From NCBI RefSeq assembly GCF_017939745.1, contig NZ_JAGKQQ010000001.1, positions 4,154,001-4,218,000 on the forward strand: a stretch of 64,000 nucleotides of DNA, in the 5' to 3' direction. The translations under genes and the position numbers were made by a program. This document shows positions 12,008 to 20,407 of the stretch, in pieces (position 1 is the first letter of the stretch; every line of letters starts with the position of its first letter). The notes beneath the pieces are model-generated. The model ran no database searches and was not told the origin of the DNA. It saw only the letters and a list, made by a program, of their open reading frames with translations. The stretch comes from Gemmata palustris (GTDB lineage: Bacteria > Planctomycetota > Planctomycetia > Gemmatales > Gemmataceae).

Positions 12008-13003
12008 ATGGATCAAGTGTTGGAGTGGGTCATCTCCGCACCGCTGCTCATGATCGCAGCGGTCACAACCTTGTGGGTGGCCGGCGCGATCTACTACGAC
12101 GTCTGCGGTGCCGGGCGGTGGGGTCGCGCGGCCGCGGTCGCGTGGGTCACTGGCGTCACCGCTTTGTTCGCGTTGTGGCAACCGCTGTGGTACCCGTTTG
12201 CGGTGTTGCTCGGGTTCACGGCCCTTTTTCTGGTGTGGTGGAGCCAACTGAGACCGAGTCACGACCGCGAGTGGGAACCGGCCGTGGGCACCCTGCCCCA
12301 CGCGACCCACGACGGGGACGCGGTCACCATCGCGAACGTGCGCAACTTCGAGTACCGCACACTCGACGACTTCACCCCGCGGTACGAGTCCCGGACGTAC
12401 CGCCTCTCCGAGCTGCGGGGCGTGGACATCGTCTTCTTCAACTGGGGCATCGCCCTGATGAGCCACCCGGTCCTCACGTTCGACTTCGGCCCCGACGGGC
12501 GCGTGTGCGTGTCGATCGAAGTGCGGTTCCGCAAGGGCCAACGGTTCTCCATTCCCCGCAGCCTGTACCGCCAACAGGAACTCGTCATCGTCGCGGCCGA
12601 CGAGCGCGATATTGTGCTCCGGCGCACGAAACACGGGCGCCCGCAGGAGGCGCACCTGTACCGGTTCTCCGCCCCGCCCGAAGAGGTTCGGGCCGCGTTC
12701 CTCGACTACGCCGGGGCCATCAACGACTTGCGCGCGGCGCCCCGCTGGTACCACGGAATCACCACGAACTGCACCACGACGTTCTACCGGCTGCCCAACA
12801 GTCGGTGCCGGTTCGACTGGCGCGTACTCGCCAACGGCCGACTCGACCGCGCCCTGTACGCGGACGGGCGCCTGGACCGCGCGCTCCCGTTTGCGGAACT
12901 CAAGCGCCTCGCGCGCCTGAACGACATCGCCAATGCCGCCCCCGCGGACGGGTTCGGGGACCACATTCGCCGCGAACTGGAAAGGCGCCGCTGTGAACGA
13001 TGA
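12008..13003 (+). CDS. DUF4105 (Lnb N-terminal-like) membrane protein
   Basis: 331 residues. Three membrane helices in the first ~85 residues (MDQVLEWVISAPLLMIAAVT, the segment after the RWGRAA stretch, and YPFAVLLGFTALFLVWW) precede a soluble domain with DUF4105 hallmarks: ANVRNFEYRTLDDFTPRYES, RTYRLSELRGVD, MSHPVLTFDF, SIEVRFRKGQRFS and the invariant-looking ITTNCTTTFYRL. In the Lnb lipoprotein acyl-transfer family this domain supplies a Cys/His active site, and both residues are present. The ATG at 12008 has GGAAG 5 bases upstream; a GTG at 11978 is an alternative giving 341 residues. Its 3' end overlaps the patatin gene by 11 bases. A role in lipoprotein or lipid modification in the envelope is inferred. 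Confidence 0.82.
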   Translation: MDQVLEWVISAPLLMIAAVTTLWVAGAIYYDVCGAGRWGRAAAVAWVTGVTALFALWQPLWYPFAVLLGFTALFLVWWSQLRPSHDREWEPAVGTLPHATHDGDAVTIANVRNFEYRTLDDFTPRYESRTYRLSELRGVDIVFFNWGIALMSHPVLTFDFGPDGRVCVSIEVRFRKGQRFSIPRSLYRQQELVIVAADERDIVLRRTKHGRPQEAHLYRFSAPPEEVRAAFLDYAGAINDLRAAPRWYHGITTNCTTTFYRLPNSRCRFDWRVLANGRLDRALYADGRLDRALPFAELKRLARLNDIANAAPADGFGDHIRRELERRRCER

Positions 13004-14834
13004 CGTGATCCCGCTACTGAAGATGCACGAGTACTTCCGCAGCGCGAGCGACGAGGTGCTCCGGGAAGTGACATCACTCGCCCGCGTGACTCAGCACGCG
13101 ACCGGCGACGTTGTCCACGAGGCGAACACCCCCCTGACCACGGTCGGGTTCGTCCTCCGCGGCCGGTTGAAGGCCGTTCGGATTGATGCGCGCGGGGGCG
13201 AGTCCCTGTTCCGGATGATCGGGCGCGGCGAGCAGTTCGGGATGATGGTCGGCGCGCTCACCGAGCCGGTCCCGGTCCGGGTCGTCGCGCTGGAGCCGAC
13301 GGCGGTCCTGAACCTGGATTACGAAGAGGCGATGGAGCTGACGTTCCGGCACCCGGACCTGCGGCGCCTGTGGCTGTCGACGTTTACCGGGAGCCTGCGG
13401 AAGCACTTCTTCGGTGCCGCCCCGAAGCGCGCCCCGATGGTGCTCGCGCTGATCCACGAGTCCCCCGCTGCGCGCGCGGTCGCCGAGCAACTGATCGCCC
13501 GACTGCGCGGCCTGGGCGAGAAACTCGCCATATTCAGCGACTCGAACGACTGGCAAAACCTCCCCGACGTCCCGTTTCGCGCGCTGCGTGTGGACGGCCG
13601 GGATGTGGAGCCCGAAGAGATCCGCCGACAGGCGGCCGCGTGGCACGACGTGAACCGCATCGTGTTCGACCTGCACGCGGACACGAAACCGGAGCGCATG
13701 TCGCGGTTACTGGAGATCGCGGACCGGGCCGTCTACTTCGTCCCCGCGAGTCACAGCGGGGCCGCGGCGCAGCGCCTCCGGGCGCTCGACGTGCCGGCCC
13801 ACGGGTGGCGCGACAAGATCGGCATCGCCTGGTTGTTGGAGGGCGAAGATTCCGTGGCCCCGGTCACGCCCGGTCTCCACGACCTCGTCGCTCGGGACTT
13901 CAAGATCGCCGGGGCGCCTCCCAAGTTCCCACGCGGCCGGGCGCTGACGGCCGGGCTGGAGCGCCTGGTCCACGACCTCCGCGGGGTGCGCATCGGGGTC
14001 GCGCTCGGGGGCGGCGCGGCCCGCGGCATGTCGCACCTCGGCATCCTCAAGGCGCTCGAAGACCAGGGGATCGTGGTGGACATGATCGCCGGCACGAGTG
14101 CCGGGGCGATGACCGGGGTCGTGTACGCCAGCGGCCTGGACTGCGACTACAGCGCGAACCAGTTCGCCACCGCCCTGCGCCCGTCGTGGGTGTTCCGCCG
14201 GCTGCCGCGCGGGGACCACTGGTACCTGCTGTACAAGTACCGGCGCGGGCACTTCGACCCGATGCTCCGCAAGTACCTGCGCGACTGGCACCTCGAACAG
14301 CTCTCCGTGCCGTGCCTGACGATCACCGTGGACCTCGTGAGCGGCGCCCCGGTGGTCCGCGACCGGGGCGACGCGACCCACGCGGTGCTCGAGAGCATCA
14401 ACCTGCCGGTCCTTTCGGTCCCGATCGTCCGCGGGGGGCAGGCCCTCATCGACGGGGGACTGGCGAACAACATCCCGGCCGACGTGCTGGTGGCGCGCGG
14501 GTGCAACTTCGTAATCGCGGTCAGCGTGACGGCCAAAATGGAGAAGGCGTTCTGCGCGATCACACCGGACACGCGCGCGCACACCGGGAAGAAACCGTCC
14601 GTGCTCCAAACGCTCCTCCGCAGCCTGCTGGTGCAGAACCACATCCTCAACGCCCAGGGCGTGCTCCCGGCCGACGTGGTGATCGAAACGGACGTGCGCG
14701 GGTTCGACCTGACCGCGTTCACGCGGTCCGAGGAGATGGCCGCGATCGGGCGGGCCGCCGGCCTCGACGCGGTACCGCGCATCCGCCAGCTCCTGCACCG
14801 ACTCGACCCGCAGCTCTTCGCGCCCGGCGGGTAG
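12993..14834 (+). CDS. Cyclic-nucleotide-binding/patatin-like phospholipase (NTE/RssA type)
   Basis: 613 residues. An N-terminal cNMP-binding domain spans about 8-125 (LLKMHEYFRSASDEVLREVT and GFVLRGRLKAV). A middle Rossmann-like region follows (MVLALIHESPAARAVAEQL, about 150-280). The C-terminal patatin hydrolase has oxyanion motif LGGGAARGMSHLGIL near 338, nucleophile motif GTSAG (Ser near 368) and catalytic Asp in IDGGLANN near 487. This order is that of neuropathy target esterase-like lysophospholipases. No helix-turn-helix is present, so it is not a Crp/Fnr regulator. The GTG at 12993 is chosen because GGAAAGG precedes it and the cNMP domain begins straight after. Last gene of the kinase-led cluster. 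Confidence 0.9.
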   Translation: MNDDVIPLLKMHEYFRSASDEVLREVTSLARVTQHATGDVVHEANTPLTTVGFVLRGRLKAVRIDARGGESLFRMIGRGEQFGMMVGALTEPVPVRVVALEPTAVLNLDYEEAMELTFRHPDLRRLWLSTFTGSLRKHFFGAAPKRAPMVLALIHESPAARAVAEQLIARLRGLGEKLAIFSDSNDWQNLPDVPFRALRVDGRDVEPEEIRRQAAAWHDVNRIVFDLHADTKPERMSRLLEIADRAVYFVPASHSGAAAQRLRALDVPAHGWRDKIGIAWLLEGEDSVAPVTPGLHDLVARDFKIAGAPPKFPRGRALTAGLERLVHDLRGVRIGVALGGGAARGMSHLGILKALEDQGIVVDMIAGTSAGAMTGVVYASGLDCDYSANQFATALRPSWVFRRLPRGDHWYLLYKYRRGHFDPMLRKYLRDWHLEQLSVPCLTITVDLVSGAPVVRDRGDATHAVLESINLPVLSVPIVRGGQALIDGGLANNIPADVLVARGCNFVIAVSVTAKMEKAFCAITPDTRAHTGKKPSVLQTLLRSLLVQNHILNAQGVLPADVVIETDVRGFDLTAFTRSEEMAAIGRAAGLDAVPRIRQLLHRLDPQLFAPGG

Positions 14835-14891
14835 CAACGATCACTGTGATTTGGGACGCCTTCCCCGCGACCTGTTAGTTTTCTGTTCTCC

Positions 14892-14913
14892 CACCTGTCA
14901 CTTTTGACAGGTG
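14892..14913. promoter_or_regulatory. Perfect lux-box-like palindrome downstream of the patatin gene
   Basis: ACCTGTCACTTTTGACAGGT at 14893-14912 is a perfect 8-4-8 palindrome, extended by one matching base on each side. It shares both half-sites with the operator at 8916. It lies about 60 bp after the patatin stop and 240 bp before the secreted protein gene at 15154. It is probably an operator for that gene, or the end of the regulatory domain. Two such matches 6 kb apart around a LuxR-type regulator are unlikely to be chance. Confidence 0.62.
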
Positions 14914-15153
14914 TATCTCCCCCTTCGTCGCGTTAGCCTCCTCCACACCCACGCTCACGAGCACGCGACCGACGAACACAGTAACTCCGTAACGCGCCCC
15001 GATTGACGGGATGTCACTGAAATTACTCACGGAGTCGCGTGCCCTCGACCGGTCCGAGCCGGGCGCTGGCGACCCACGGGAACACGCGGGAGTGCGGAAA
15101 CTCAAAATCGAGCGCTCGGGCAGTTGCAAATAGTCACATATTCGAGGGTACCC

Positions 15154-16656
15154 ATGAGCACTGTTTTTCGAGTGATGCTGATCGCCGCGGCCCTCGGCAC
15201 GGGTGCGGGCACACTACGCGCCCAGGAGCGCGTCACCGATTTGCTGGGCTGGGTTCCGTCCCGGACCAATTTGGTCCTGTTCGTGGACGCGGACGCCCTC
15301 GGGAAGTCCGCAATCGCGAAGAAGGAAAAGTGGGGCACCAGCGGCGAACCCGTTTCCGGCCTCGACACGCTCCCGCCCGGCGTGTCCCAGTTGGTCGTGG
15401 CGTCTCAATTCGAGCCCCGCTCGGGTCCGAGCGGGGAAGCGTTCGTCGTCCGGCTGAAGAAACCGATGTCCGACGCCGATCTGCTCAAGGGGACCGGCGG
15501 TACGACAGACAAGATCGCCGGCAAGAACGTCGTTCTGACCCCCAACAGCCGGTTCGTGGCGAACCTCAAGCCGGGAATCGCCGGTGGGTACCAACCCGCC
15601 AATCGCCAGGATATGGGGCGCTGGCTACGGGAAGCGAACGGTGAAGTGTCGCCCAAGTTGTCTCCCTTACTGGCAATCGCCGGGGCGGGGGTCGGTGCGA
15701 ACACTCCCGTAGTTCTGGTACTGGACACGAGCGACATGTTCTCCCCGGCGCTGGTGAAGACCCGGCTCGCGGCGACCGCCACGTTCAAGGACAAGGCGGC
15801 GAAAATCGGACCCGTCGCCGATCTGTTCGGCCAACTCCACTACGTCACCGTATCGATCAGCGCGACCGACAAATTGGCGGCGGAGTTGCGACTGGAATTC
15901 GGTGCCCCCGCCGCCCCGCTCGACGGCGCCGCCCAACCGCTTATGCTCGAGGTGCTCAAAGGGTTAGGGTTTCACAGTGCGGAAATGGATCAGTGGGCGG
16001 CGACCGTCCGCGGCAGCACGGTGACGTTCTCCGGGCCACTGACGAAAGAGAGCGCGAACGATCTTTTGTCCCCCTTTCTTCAACCGTCACTCGGCGCCGT
16101 CGACCAACCCGCACCGGAGGTGCCGGCCGAGCAGGTCAAACTCCAGGCCTCGAAGAAGTACTTCCAGGCGGTCCAGAAAAAGATGGGCGAGGTGCAGAAG
16201 AACAGCCCGCCGACGTTTCAGAAGCTGACGGCCGTCTTGAACAACGGGGCGCGCTACATCGAAGAACTGCCGCTGTTGAACGTGGACGAGGAGCTGCTCC
16301 AATGGGGGGCCGCGCTCGCGACCACGTTGCGCACAATGGCGGTCATGTCGCAGAAGGCCGGGGGCGCGATCAGTTTGGCGGAAGCGAACAGAGCGATGTC
16401 CACGGTGAGTACCCCGAACTACTACACCGGGGGCGGGTACGTCGGCGGGTACTACGGCGGGTACGGGTGGAACTACGCGGTCCCGAGCGGGAGCACGTCC
16501 ACCGCGGTCGTGGACAACTACGCGACGGTCAACAACATCCAAACGGTGACCTCGCAGAACGAGGCCCTGTACCGGCGGGAGACGTGGCAAGCCATACAAG
16601 CCGGGACGCTCGACCTCCGGCGGAAGATGGTCAAAAAGTACAACGCCGAATTCTGA
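15154..16656 (+). CDS. Secreted protein of unknown function with Tyr/Gly-rich segment
   Basis: 500 residues. A signal peptide (VFRVMLIAAALGTGAGTLRA) ends at about residue 26. The body begins RVTDLLGWVPSRTNLVLFVD and resembles planctomycete exported proteins of unknown role. Residues ~320-345 are a charged helical stretch (LQASKKYFQAVQKKMGEVQK). Residues ~425-445 form a YYTGGGYVGGYYGGYGW low-complexity stretch, followed by a polar C-terminal helix. The ATG at 15154 with GAGGG upstream is chosen over an earlier in-frame ATG at 15124, which would put extra residues before the signal peptide. It is downstream of the perfect lux-box-like palindrome, which may control it. No function can be assigned. 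Confidence 0.8.
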   Translation: MSTVFRVMLIAAALGTGAGTLRAQERVTDLLGWVPSRTNLVLFVDADALGKSAIAKKEKWGTSGEPVSGLDTLPPGVSQLVVASQFEPRSGPSGEAFVVRLKKPMSDADLLKGTGGTTDKIAGKNVVLTPNSRFVANLKPGIAGGYQPANRQDMGRWLREANGEVSPKLSPLLAIAGAGVGANTPVVLVLDTSDMFSPALVKTRLAATATFKDKAAKIGPVADLFGQLHYVTVSISATDKLAAELRLEFGAPAAPLDGAAQPLMLEVLKGLGFHSAEMDQWAATVRGSTVTFSGPLTKESANDLLSPFLQPSLGAVDQPAPEVPAEQVKLQASKKYFQAVQKKMGEVQKNSPPTFQKLTAVLNNGARYIEELPLLNVDEELLQWGAALATTLRTMAVMSQKAGGAISLAEANRAMSTVSTPNYYTGGGYVGGYYGGYGWNYAVPSGSTSTAVVDNYATVNNIQTVTSQNEALYRRETWQAIQAGTLDLRRKMVKKYNAEF

Positions 16657-16849
16657 TCCGCCCTGCTCATTCTCGAACCCGGAATGGCGCCAAAGGCGGC
16701 TCGGGGCACCCGTTGCGGGTGCTTGCCATCCTACTCGAAGCGAATTTGAAGGGGTAAATGGGGCGATGCGCGCCCTCACACGGGATGTGATAGTGCCGAT
16801 GTTATCGCGGCATGAAAGATACTCATTAATCAAGTTGCAGCGGGATAGA

Positions 16850-16985
16850 GAACGCAGAGGCGGTTCACCCGCCGGGACCGGAGCGCGTAGTGGAGCGCCG
16901 ATTCCAGAGCCGGTGCGTCGTCGCACTTGATCGTCACGTGCATATCGAACGAGAACGAAGCGTCGCCCGACTCGTCGACCCGATG
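16850..16985 (-). pseudogene. Remnant of a T5orf172/DUF4041-type GIY-YIG protein, C-terminal part
   Basis: The minus strand encodes RVDESGDASFSFDMHVTI followed by a DDAPALESALHYALRSRRVN stretch. This closely follows the end of T5orf172/MUG113-type GIY-YIG proteins, where RVDELGDAS, a DDAPALE block and a final RVN appear. No intact upstream GIY-YIG part or start is visible, and the frame ends in unrelated sequence instead of the expected RKEFF. It is interpreted as a short decayed fragment. It is the only recognisable item in the 730-bp gap between 16657 and 17387. Confidence 0.5.
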
Positions 16986-17387
16986 TTGCTCCGCTCGGAG
17001 CGGCGAGGGAATTCTACGACGCGACCGAGCGCGAAGCGGTACGTTTTTTGTCCCAGTCACCGGCGCGCGGGCGCTCCTCTTCGGTCACCGATCGCTCCCC
17101 ACAGTCTCTGCCCGCGGGACCGATCCGGCGCCCGGTGCGAGTGGATGCCTTCACATTTGTCCGAGTGCCCGTCCTTCTTTCGCCTCGAATTCCTTCCCTG
17201 GTCTTAAGAGAGCGCACATTCGTCCCCCCGATGCCCGGAACTCACCAATTTTCATTTGCACAAGTCCGCCTTCTGCCGCACATTCCTGTCGCACAGCCGA
17301 CTCGCACGGCTTCACCCTTATCCGATATCGTTCTACGCGACGGACGACCCGTCACGCCGGGGCGAACAACACACGTTGAGGAACGCG

Positions 17388-18608
17388 ATGATCTTTCGCG
17401 CTGCAAGGCCGCGCGCCTACACTTTGGTCGAACTGTTGGTGACGATCGCCATTATCACGATTCTCATCGCCCTGCTGCTCCCCGGGGTCCAGAAAGTACG
17501 CCAGGCAGCGAGCCTGCTCCGGTGTCAGAACAACTTGAAGCAGCTCGCGTTGGGGGTCCACCAGTTCCACGCGCGCAACGAGAAGATGCCGCCGTACTGG
17601 GGCAGCTATCCGACTCCCACTACGCTCTCCGTCAAAGGGAGCTGGTTCGCCCACATCCTCCCGGACGTGGAGCAGGGCGCACTCGCCGAGCGCATCGATG
17701 CCAACATCCGGGCAACGGGGAACAACTGGAACGGGTACACGATTCCCGCGACGGGGACGTGGGTCACCAGCACCCCGGGCTACTGGTCGCCGCCGCGGAC
17801 GTACGTGATTGACAACCCCGGTGTTTACACCTACGTGCAGGTGAGGGGGTTCAACGGTCACGTGCATTGGGAGTGGCAATGGGTCGGGCGCACCGGGCAC
17901 TACGAACCCGCGAACGCCGTCTGGGTGCCGGGTACGGGCGGGCGCTGGGAGCCGCCGGGGTCCGGGCCGAGAACCGTCACCCAGACCGGCGGGATCTACG
18001 GAGCCGGCATCTCCGAAACGCGGTTCTCGGTTCTGCGCTGTTGGAACGATGCGAGCATCGGTTCGGACCCGGACGCGGGTGACGGCCGGGTGTACGCCGC
18101 CCAGCCCACCAAGTGGGGGAGCACAAATTATTTGGCGAACTGGAACGCCCTGGGCGGCGACTCGCGATTGGGGTACCAGTCACCGCCCCGCGCGCTTTCG
18201 GCTCTCAGCGACGGGGCGGCGTGTACGGTCCTGTTCGCCGAGGGGTACTCCTGGTGCGACGCCCGCGGGCGAGTCGCGCTGAACTCTTGGGAAGATCACG
18301 GGTTCGGGCTGACGTGGGGACTGAATAACGACCAGGTCGATCTCGGGGACGGGGCGAAGAGGTACAACTACCCGAACGGAATGCCGAACACGTTCTCGTT
18401 CCAGATCCGGCCCAAACCGCTGGCCGCGAAGGACTGCCCGATCGGGGAGAACTGCTGTAACAATTGGACGGCCCAGACCGGGCACGACGTGATGCCGGTA
18501 GCCTTCGCCGACGGATCGGTCCACTTGCTCCAACCGGGGATCGATACGGGCGTCTGGTCCCGCCTCTTGCTCCCGACGGATGGGCAACCGGTCGGTGCGG
18601 GCTGGTAA
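17388..18608 (+). CDS. DUF1559 domain protein with prepilin-type N-terminus
   Basis: 406 residues. It has the planctomycete DUF1559 architecture: a type IV pilin-like methylation and membrane helix (RAYTLVELLVTIAIITILIA, then LLPGVQKVRQAA), the conserved CQNNLKQLALGVHQFHARNE block near 45-65, a long variable exported domain rich in Trp/Gly/Tyr, and a C-terminal ADGSVHLL motif. The prepilin cleavage site would be before the first helix. These proteins are numerous in planctomycetes and presumed to be surface or secretion-apparatus related. The ATG at 17388 has GAGGA upstream. The inserted middle segment (residues ~100-230) has several repeated Y-V-P/W-rich motifs. Another DUF1559 gene begins at 63667. 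Confidence 0.92.
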   Translation: MIFRAARPRAYTLVELLVTIAIITILIALLLPGVQKVRQAASLLRCQNNLKQLALGVHQFHARNEKMPPYWGSYPTPTTLSVKGSWFAHILPDVEQGALAERIDANIRATGNNWNGYTIPATGTWVTSTPGYWSPPRTYVIDNPGVYTYVQVRGFNGHVHWEWQWVGRTGHYEPANAVWVPGTGGRWEPPGSGPRTVTQTGGIYGAGISETRFSVLRCWNDASIGSDPDAGDGRVYAAQPTKWGSTNYLANWNALGGDSRLGYQSPPRALSALSDGAACTVLFAEGYSWCDARGRVALNSWEDHGFGLTWGLNNDQVDLGDGAKRYNYPNGMPNTFSFQIRPKPLAAKDCPIGENCCNNWTAQTGHDVMPVAFADGSVHLLQPGIDTGVWSRLLLPTDGQPVGAGW

Positions 18609-18639
18609 CGGCCCGCCGAGCGTCTCAACCGTCCTTTCG

Positions 18640-18900
18640 CGATACCCGTGGAAGAAAGCGCCCAGACCGCGGAGTTCGCCGCGCTCTGGGCCGCGGGCAT
18701 CTTCGGGATCATGCTCGGACTGGGCCGGTACGAGGGCCAGGTGAGTGTGATCGCCCCCTCTACAACATGAACACGCTGGTCGCGGTGGGGATCGGTCTGG
18801 CCTGCTCGGGGAGTGGCAGGGCGTGAACGTCTGGCGGGTGCTCGCGGGCGCGGCGCTGATCGTCGCGGGCAGGGTGCTCGCGGGTACGTCGGTGACGTGA
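18640..18900 (+). pseudogene. Frameshifted remnant of an EamA/DMT-family transporter C-terminus
   Basis: One frame reads ALWAAGIFGIMLGLGRYEGQ then VSVIAP and breaks in a run where a base seems missing. The next frame gives YNMNTLVAVGIGL, and a third gives LLGEWQGVNVWRVLAGAALI then VAG. Put together this is the usual last two helices of an EamA (drug/metabolite) transporter, with LLGE before the final helix. At least two frameshifts and no N-terminal half mean it is non-functional. It lies just after the DUF1559 gene and before a repeat cluster. Confidence 0.6.
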
Positions 18901-18966
18901 GTACGCTTGGCGCTTTTACTGGTGGTTGCCGCAGTGGGTAGAACCGGGCACTTCTTGTTACCCGTC

Positions 18967-19192
18967 CACGCCCGGGGTTGAAACCCCGAGCTATTCCCGG
19001 TGACCCCTTCGGGGTCACAAAGGCATTGGGCCTCATTGGGGCACAAATACCGCGCATTGTTTTTGGCCCCCGAAGGGGTCACCGGGAATAGCCCGGGGTT
19101 TCAACCCCGGGATTTTTGGGGCCGCAACCCCATTCGTTGTTTTTTGGACCTCGAAGAAGTGACGGGAATAGCCCAGGGTTTCAACCCAGGGT
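18967..19192. repeat. Three copies of a GC-rich intergenic repeat, two forming a large inverted pair
   Basis: The unit reads roughly GGGTCACCGGGAATAGCCCG followed by GGGTTTCAACCCCGGG. An inverted copy spans about 18967-19016, and direct copies span about 19066-19111 and 19148-19192 (the last diverged). The first two are complementary over about 45 bases with a ~50-base loop, and each unit also contains its own short CCCGGGGTT/AACCCCGGG hairpin. The cluster sits between the EamA remnant and the TIGR02996 gene. Similar units are widespread in Gemmata-type genomes, where they are often miscalled as short ORFs. Confidence 0.75.
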
Positions 19193-19214
19193 GTGGACGG
19201 ATAACATTGCGGGC

Positions 19215-20231
19215 ATGAGCACCCCCGACCGGCACCCCGATGAAACGGCGTTCCTCACGGCCATCGCCGCCGCGCCGGACGACACGACAGCGCGTCTGGT
19301 GTTCGCCGACTGGCTGGAAGAGCGGAGCGACCCGCGTGCGCCGTGGGTGCGGGACGCCGACATCTGGGAATGGATGAAGCCCGATGCCCGCGACCCGGTG
19401 CCGGGGATTATGAAAACGCTGACGGTGATTCCTCGCGGTGTCCGCTACACCATTGAACGTGAGGAGATCGACTGGAAGCGCCGTGGTTCTGCGGAAGCCG
19501 CACTTTTTGAGATGGGGACTTCGGCCGTAGACGCGGTTCGCACGTGGATTCGGGAGCACCCGGATCAAGTGCCGGGCAACGAAGCCCAGGGATTCATGCG
19601 TTTCTTTGAGCCGGAGAAATTGCAATCTGTGTCGGCGCTTCAGGCGAAATTGAAGGAGCAAAGTTGGGTAGACGTGTGGCTGGCGGTCGTTGACCTGGGC
19701 TTTCACAAAGCCGCCGCGGCGCCCTCCATCACGGCACTCACCGAGATCGAGGGGTGGGAACGATGGCCCGAGTTGAACGATTCGATAGATAGCGTTGAAC
19801 GGCCCGTGGAGAACGCGGTTTGCCACACCCTCGGACAGATCGGCCCGGCTGCATTGGAGGCGGTGCCGTGGTTGGCCTCAAACATGTGGCTTTACCCGGA
19901 ATCTGCGGCCGAAGCTTTGATCCAACTGCGTGCCGACCCCGACCTGATCGTCGAGCACATCAACACCGATGAAAGCTACGAAGTAGAGGCGGGTATTCGG
20001 AGTATCCTCGAACTGACCGATGATCCGGTGGCGTTTCTCATCCGCAACGCCCAACGGCACACGGGTCGTGTCGCCTACATGTCACTCTCGTTACTCGCCG
20101 AGATGGGGCCGAAAGCATCCGCCGCCCTGCCCGCGCTCCAGGATTTCGTCGACAACCGAACCGAATGGGATGCGGACTACGTCCGCGACGCCGCGAACCG
20201 GGCGATTCAGGCGATCAACTCAAAGAACTGA
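19215..20231 (+). CDS. TIGR02996 domain protein with HEAT-like repeats
   Basis: 338 residues. The N-terminus FLTAIAAAPDDTTARLVFAD then WLEERSDPRAPWV is the TIGR02996 'repeat-companion' motif expanded in Gemmata. The rest is helical, with HEAT-like repeats in the C-terminal half (ALEAVPWLASNMWLYPESAA, SLLAEMGPKASAALPALQDF), suggesting a protein-interaction scaffold. The ATG at 19215 is the first codon after the repeat cluster that gives the motif at the usual distance from the N-terminus; the frame continues open into the repeat, but that extension is repeat sequence. No signal peptide, so probably cytoplasmic. The domain family is clear; the function is unknown. Confidence 0.85.
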   Translation: MSTPDRHPDETAFLTAIAAAPDDTTARLVFADWLEERSDPRAPWVRDADIWEWMKPDARDPVPGIMKTLTVIPRGVRYTIEREEIDWKRRGSAEAALFEMGTSAVDAVRTWIREHPDQVPGNEAQGFMRFFEPEKLQSVSALQAKLKEQSWVDVWLAVVDLGFHKAAAAPSITALTEIEGWERWPELNDSIDSVERPVENAVCHTLGQIGPAALEAVPWLASNMWLYPESAAEALIQLRADPDLIVEHINTDESYEVEAGIRSILELTDDPVAFLIRNAQRHTGRVAYMSLSLLAEMGPKASAALPALQDFVDNRTEWDADYVRDAANRAIQAINSKN

Positions 20232-20257
20232 TCCCCAGCGCCGGCACCACGTTCGCA

Positions 20258-20291
20258 CTTCACCGGCCGGCTCACACCGGCCGTTCGCCCG
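20258..20291. repeat. Short intergenic repeat ACCGGCCGG...ACACCGGCCGTTCGCC
   Basis: A ~34-base element with internal GGCCGG palindromes, found nearly identically at 51800-51834 and 57264-57298. It lies 27 bp after the TIGR02996 stop and about 120 bp before the oxidoreductase gene. This is a dispersed family, probably a REP-like element. Confidence 0.7.
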
Positions 20292-20407
20292 GCACCTCCG
20301 GCGACCGCGTGCGCAGAAAACGAGCGACGTGTGGCATTTCGTTTACTCGTTCGCGCATAATGCCAGTGTTCGGGTCGCCTCCCCTCTTCCCAAAAGGTCT
20401 CTCCCCA

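Noticed and set aside
12993..13370. cNMP-binding domain as a Crp/Fnr transcription factor that could bind the TGTCA-N4-TGACA sites
   Set aside because: The protein has no helix-turn-helix and continues into a patatin hydrolase; the spacing also does not fit Crp (N6) or Fnr half-sites.
17048..17812. Plus-strand frame of 254 codons before and over the DUF1559 gene
   Set aside because: It overlaps the conserved DUF1559 start in another frame and has no recognisable domain.
19000..19218. Short ORF across the repeat cluster
   Set aside because: It is a translation of the repeat itself and varies with it; no ribosome site.
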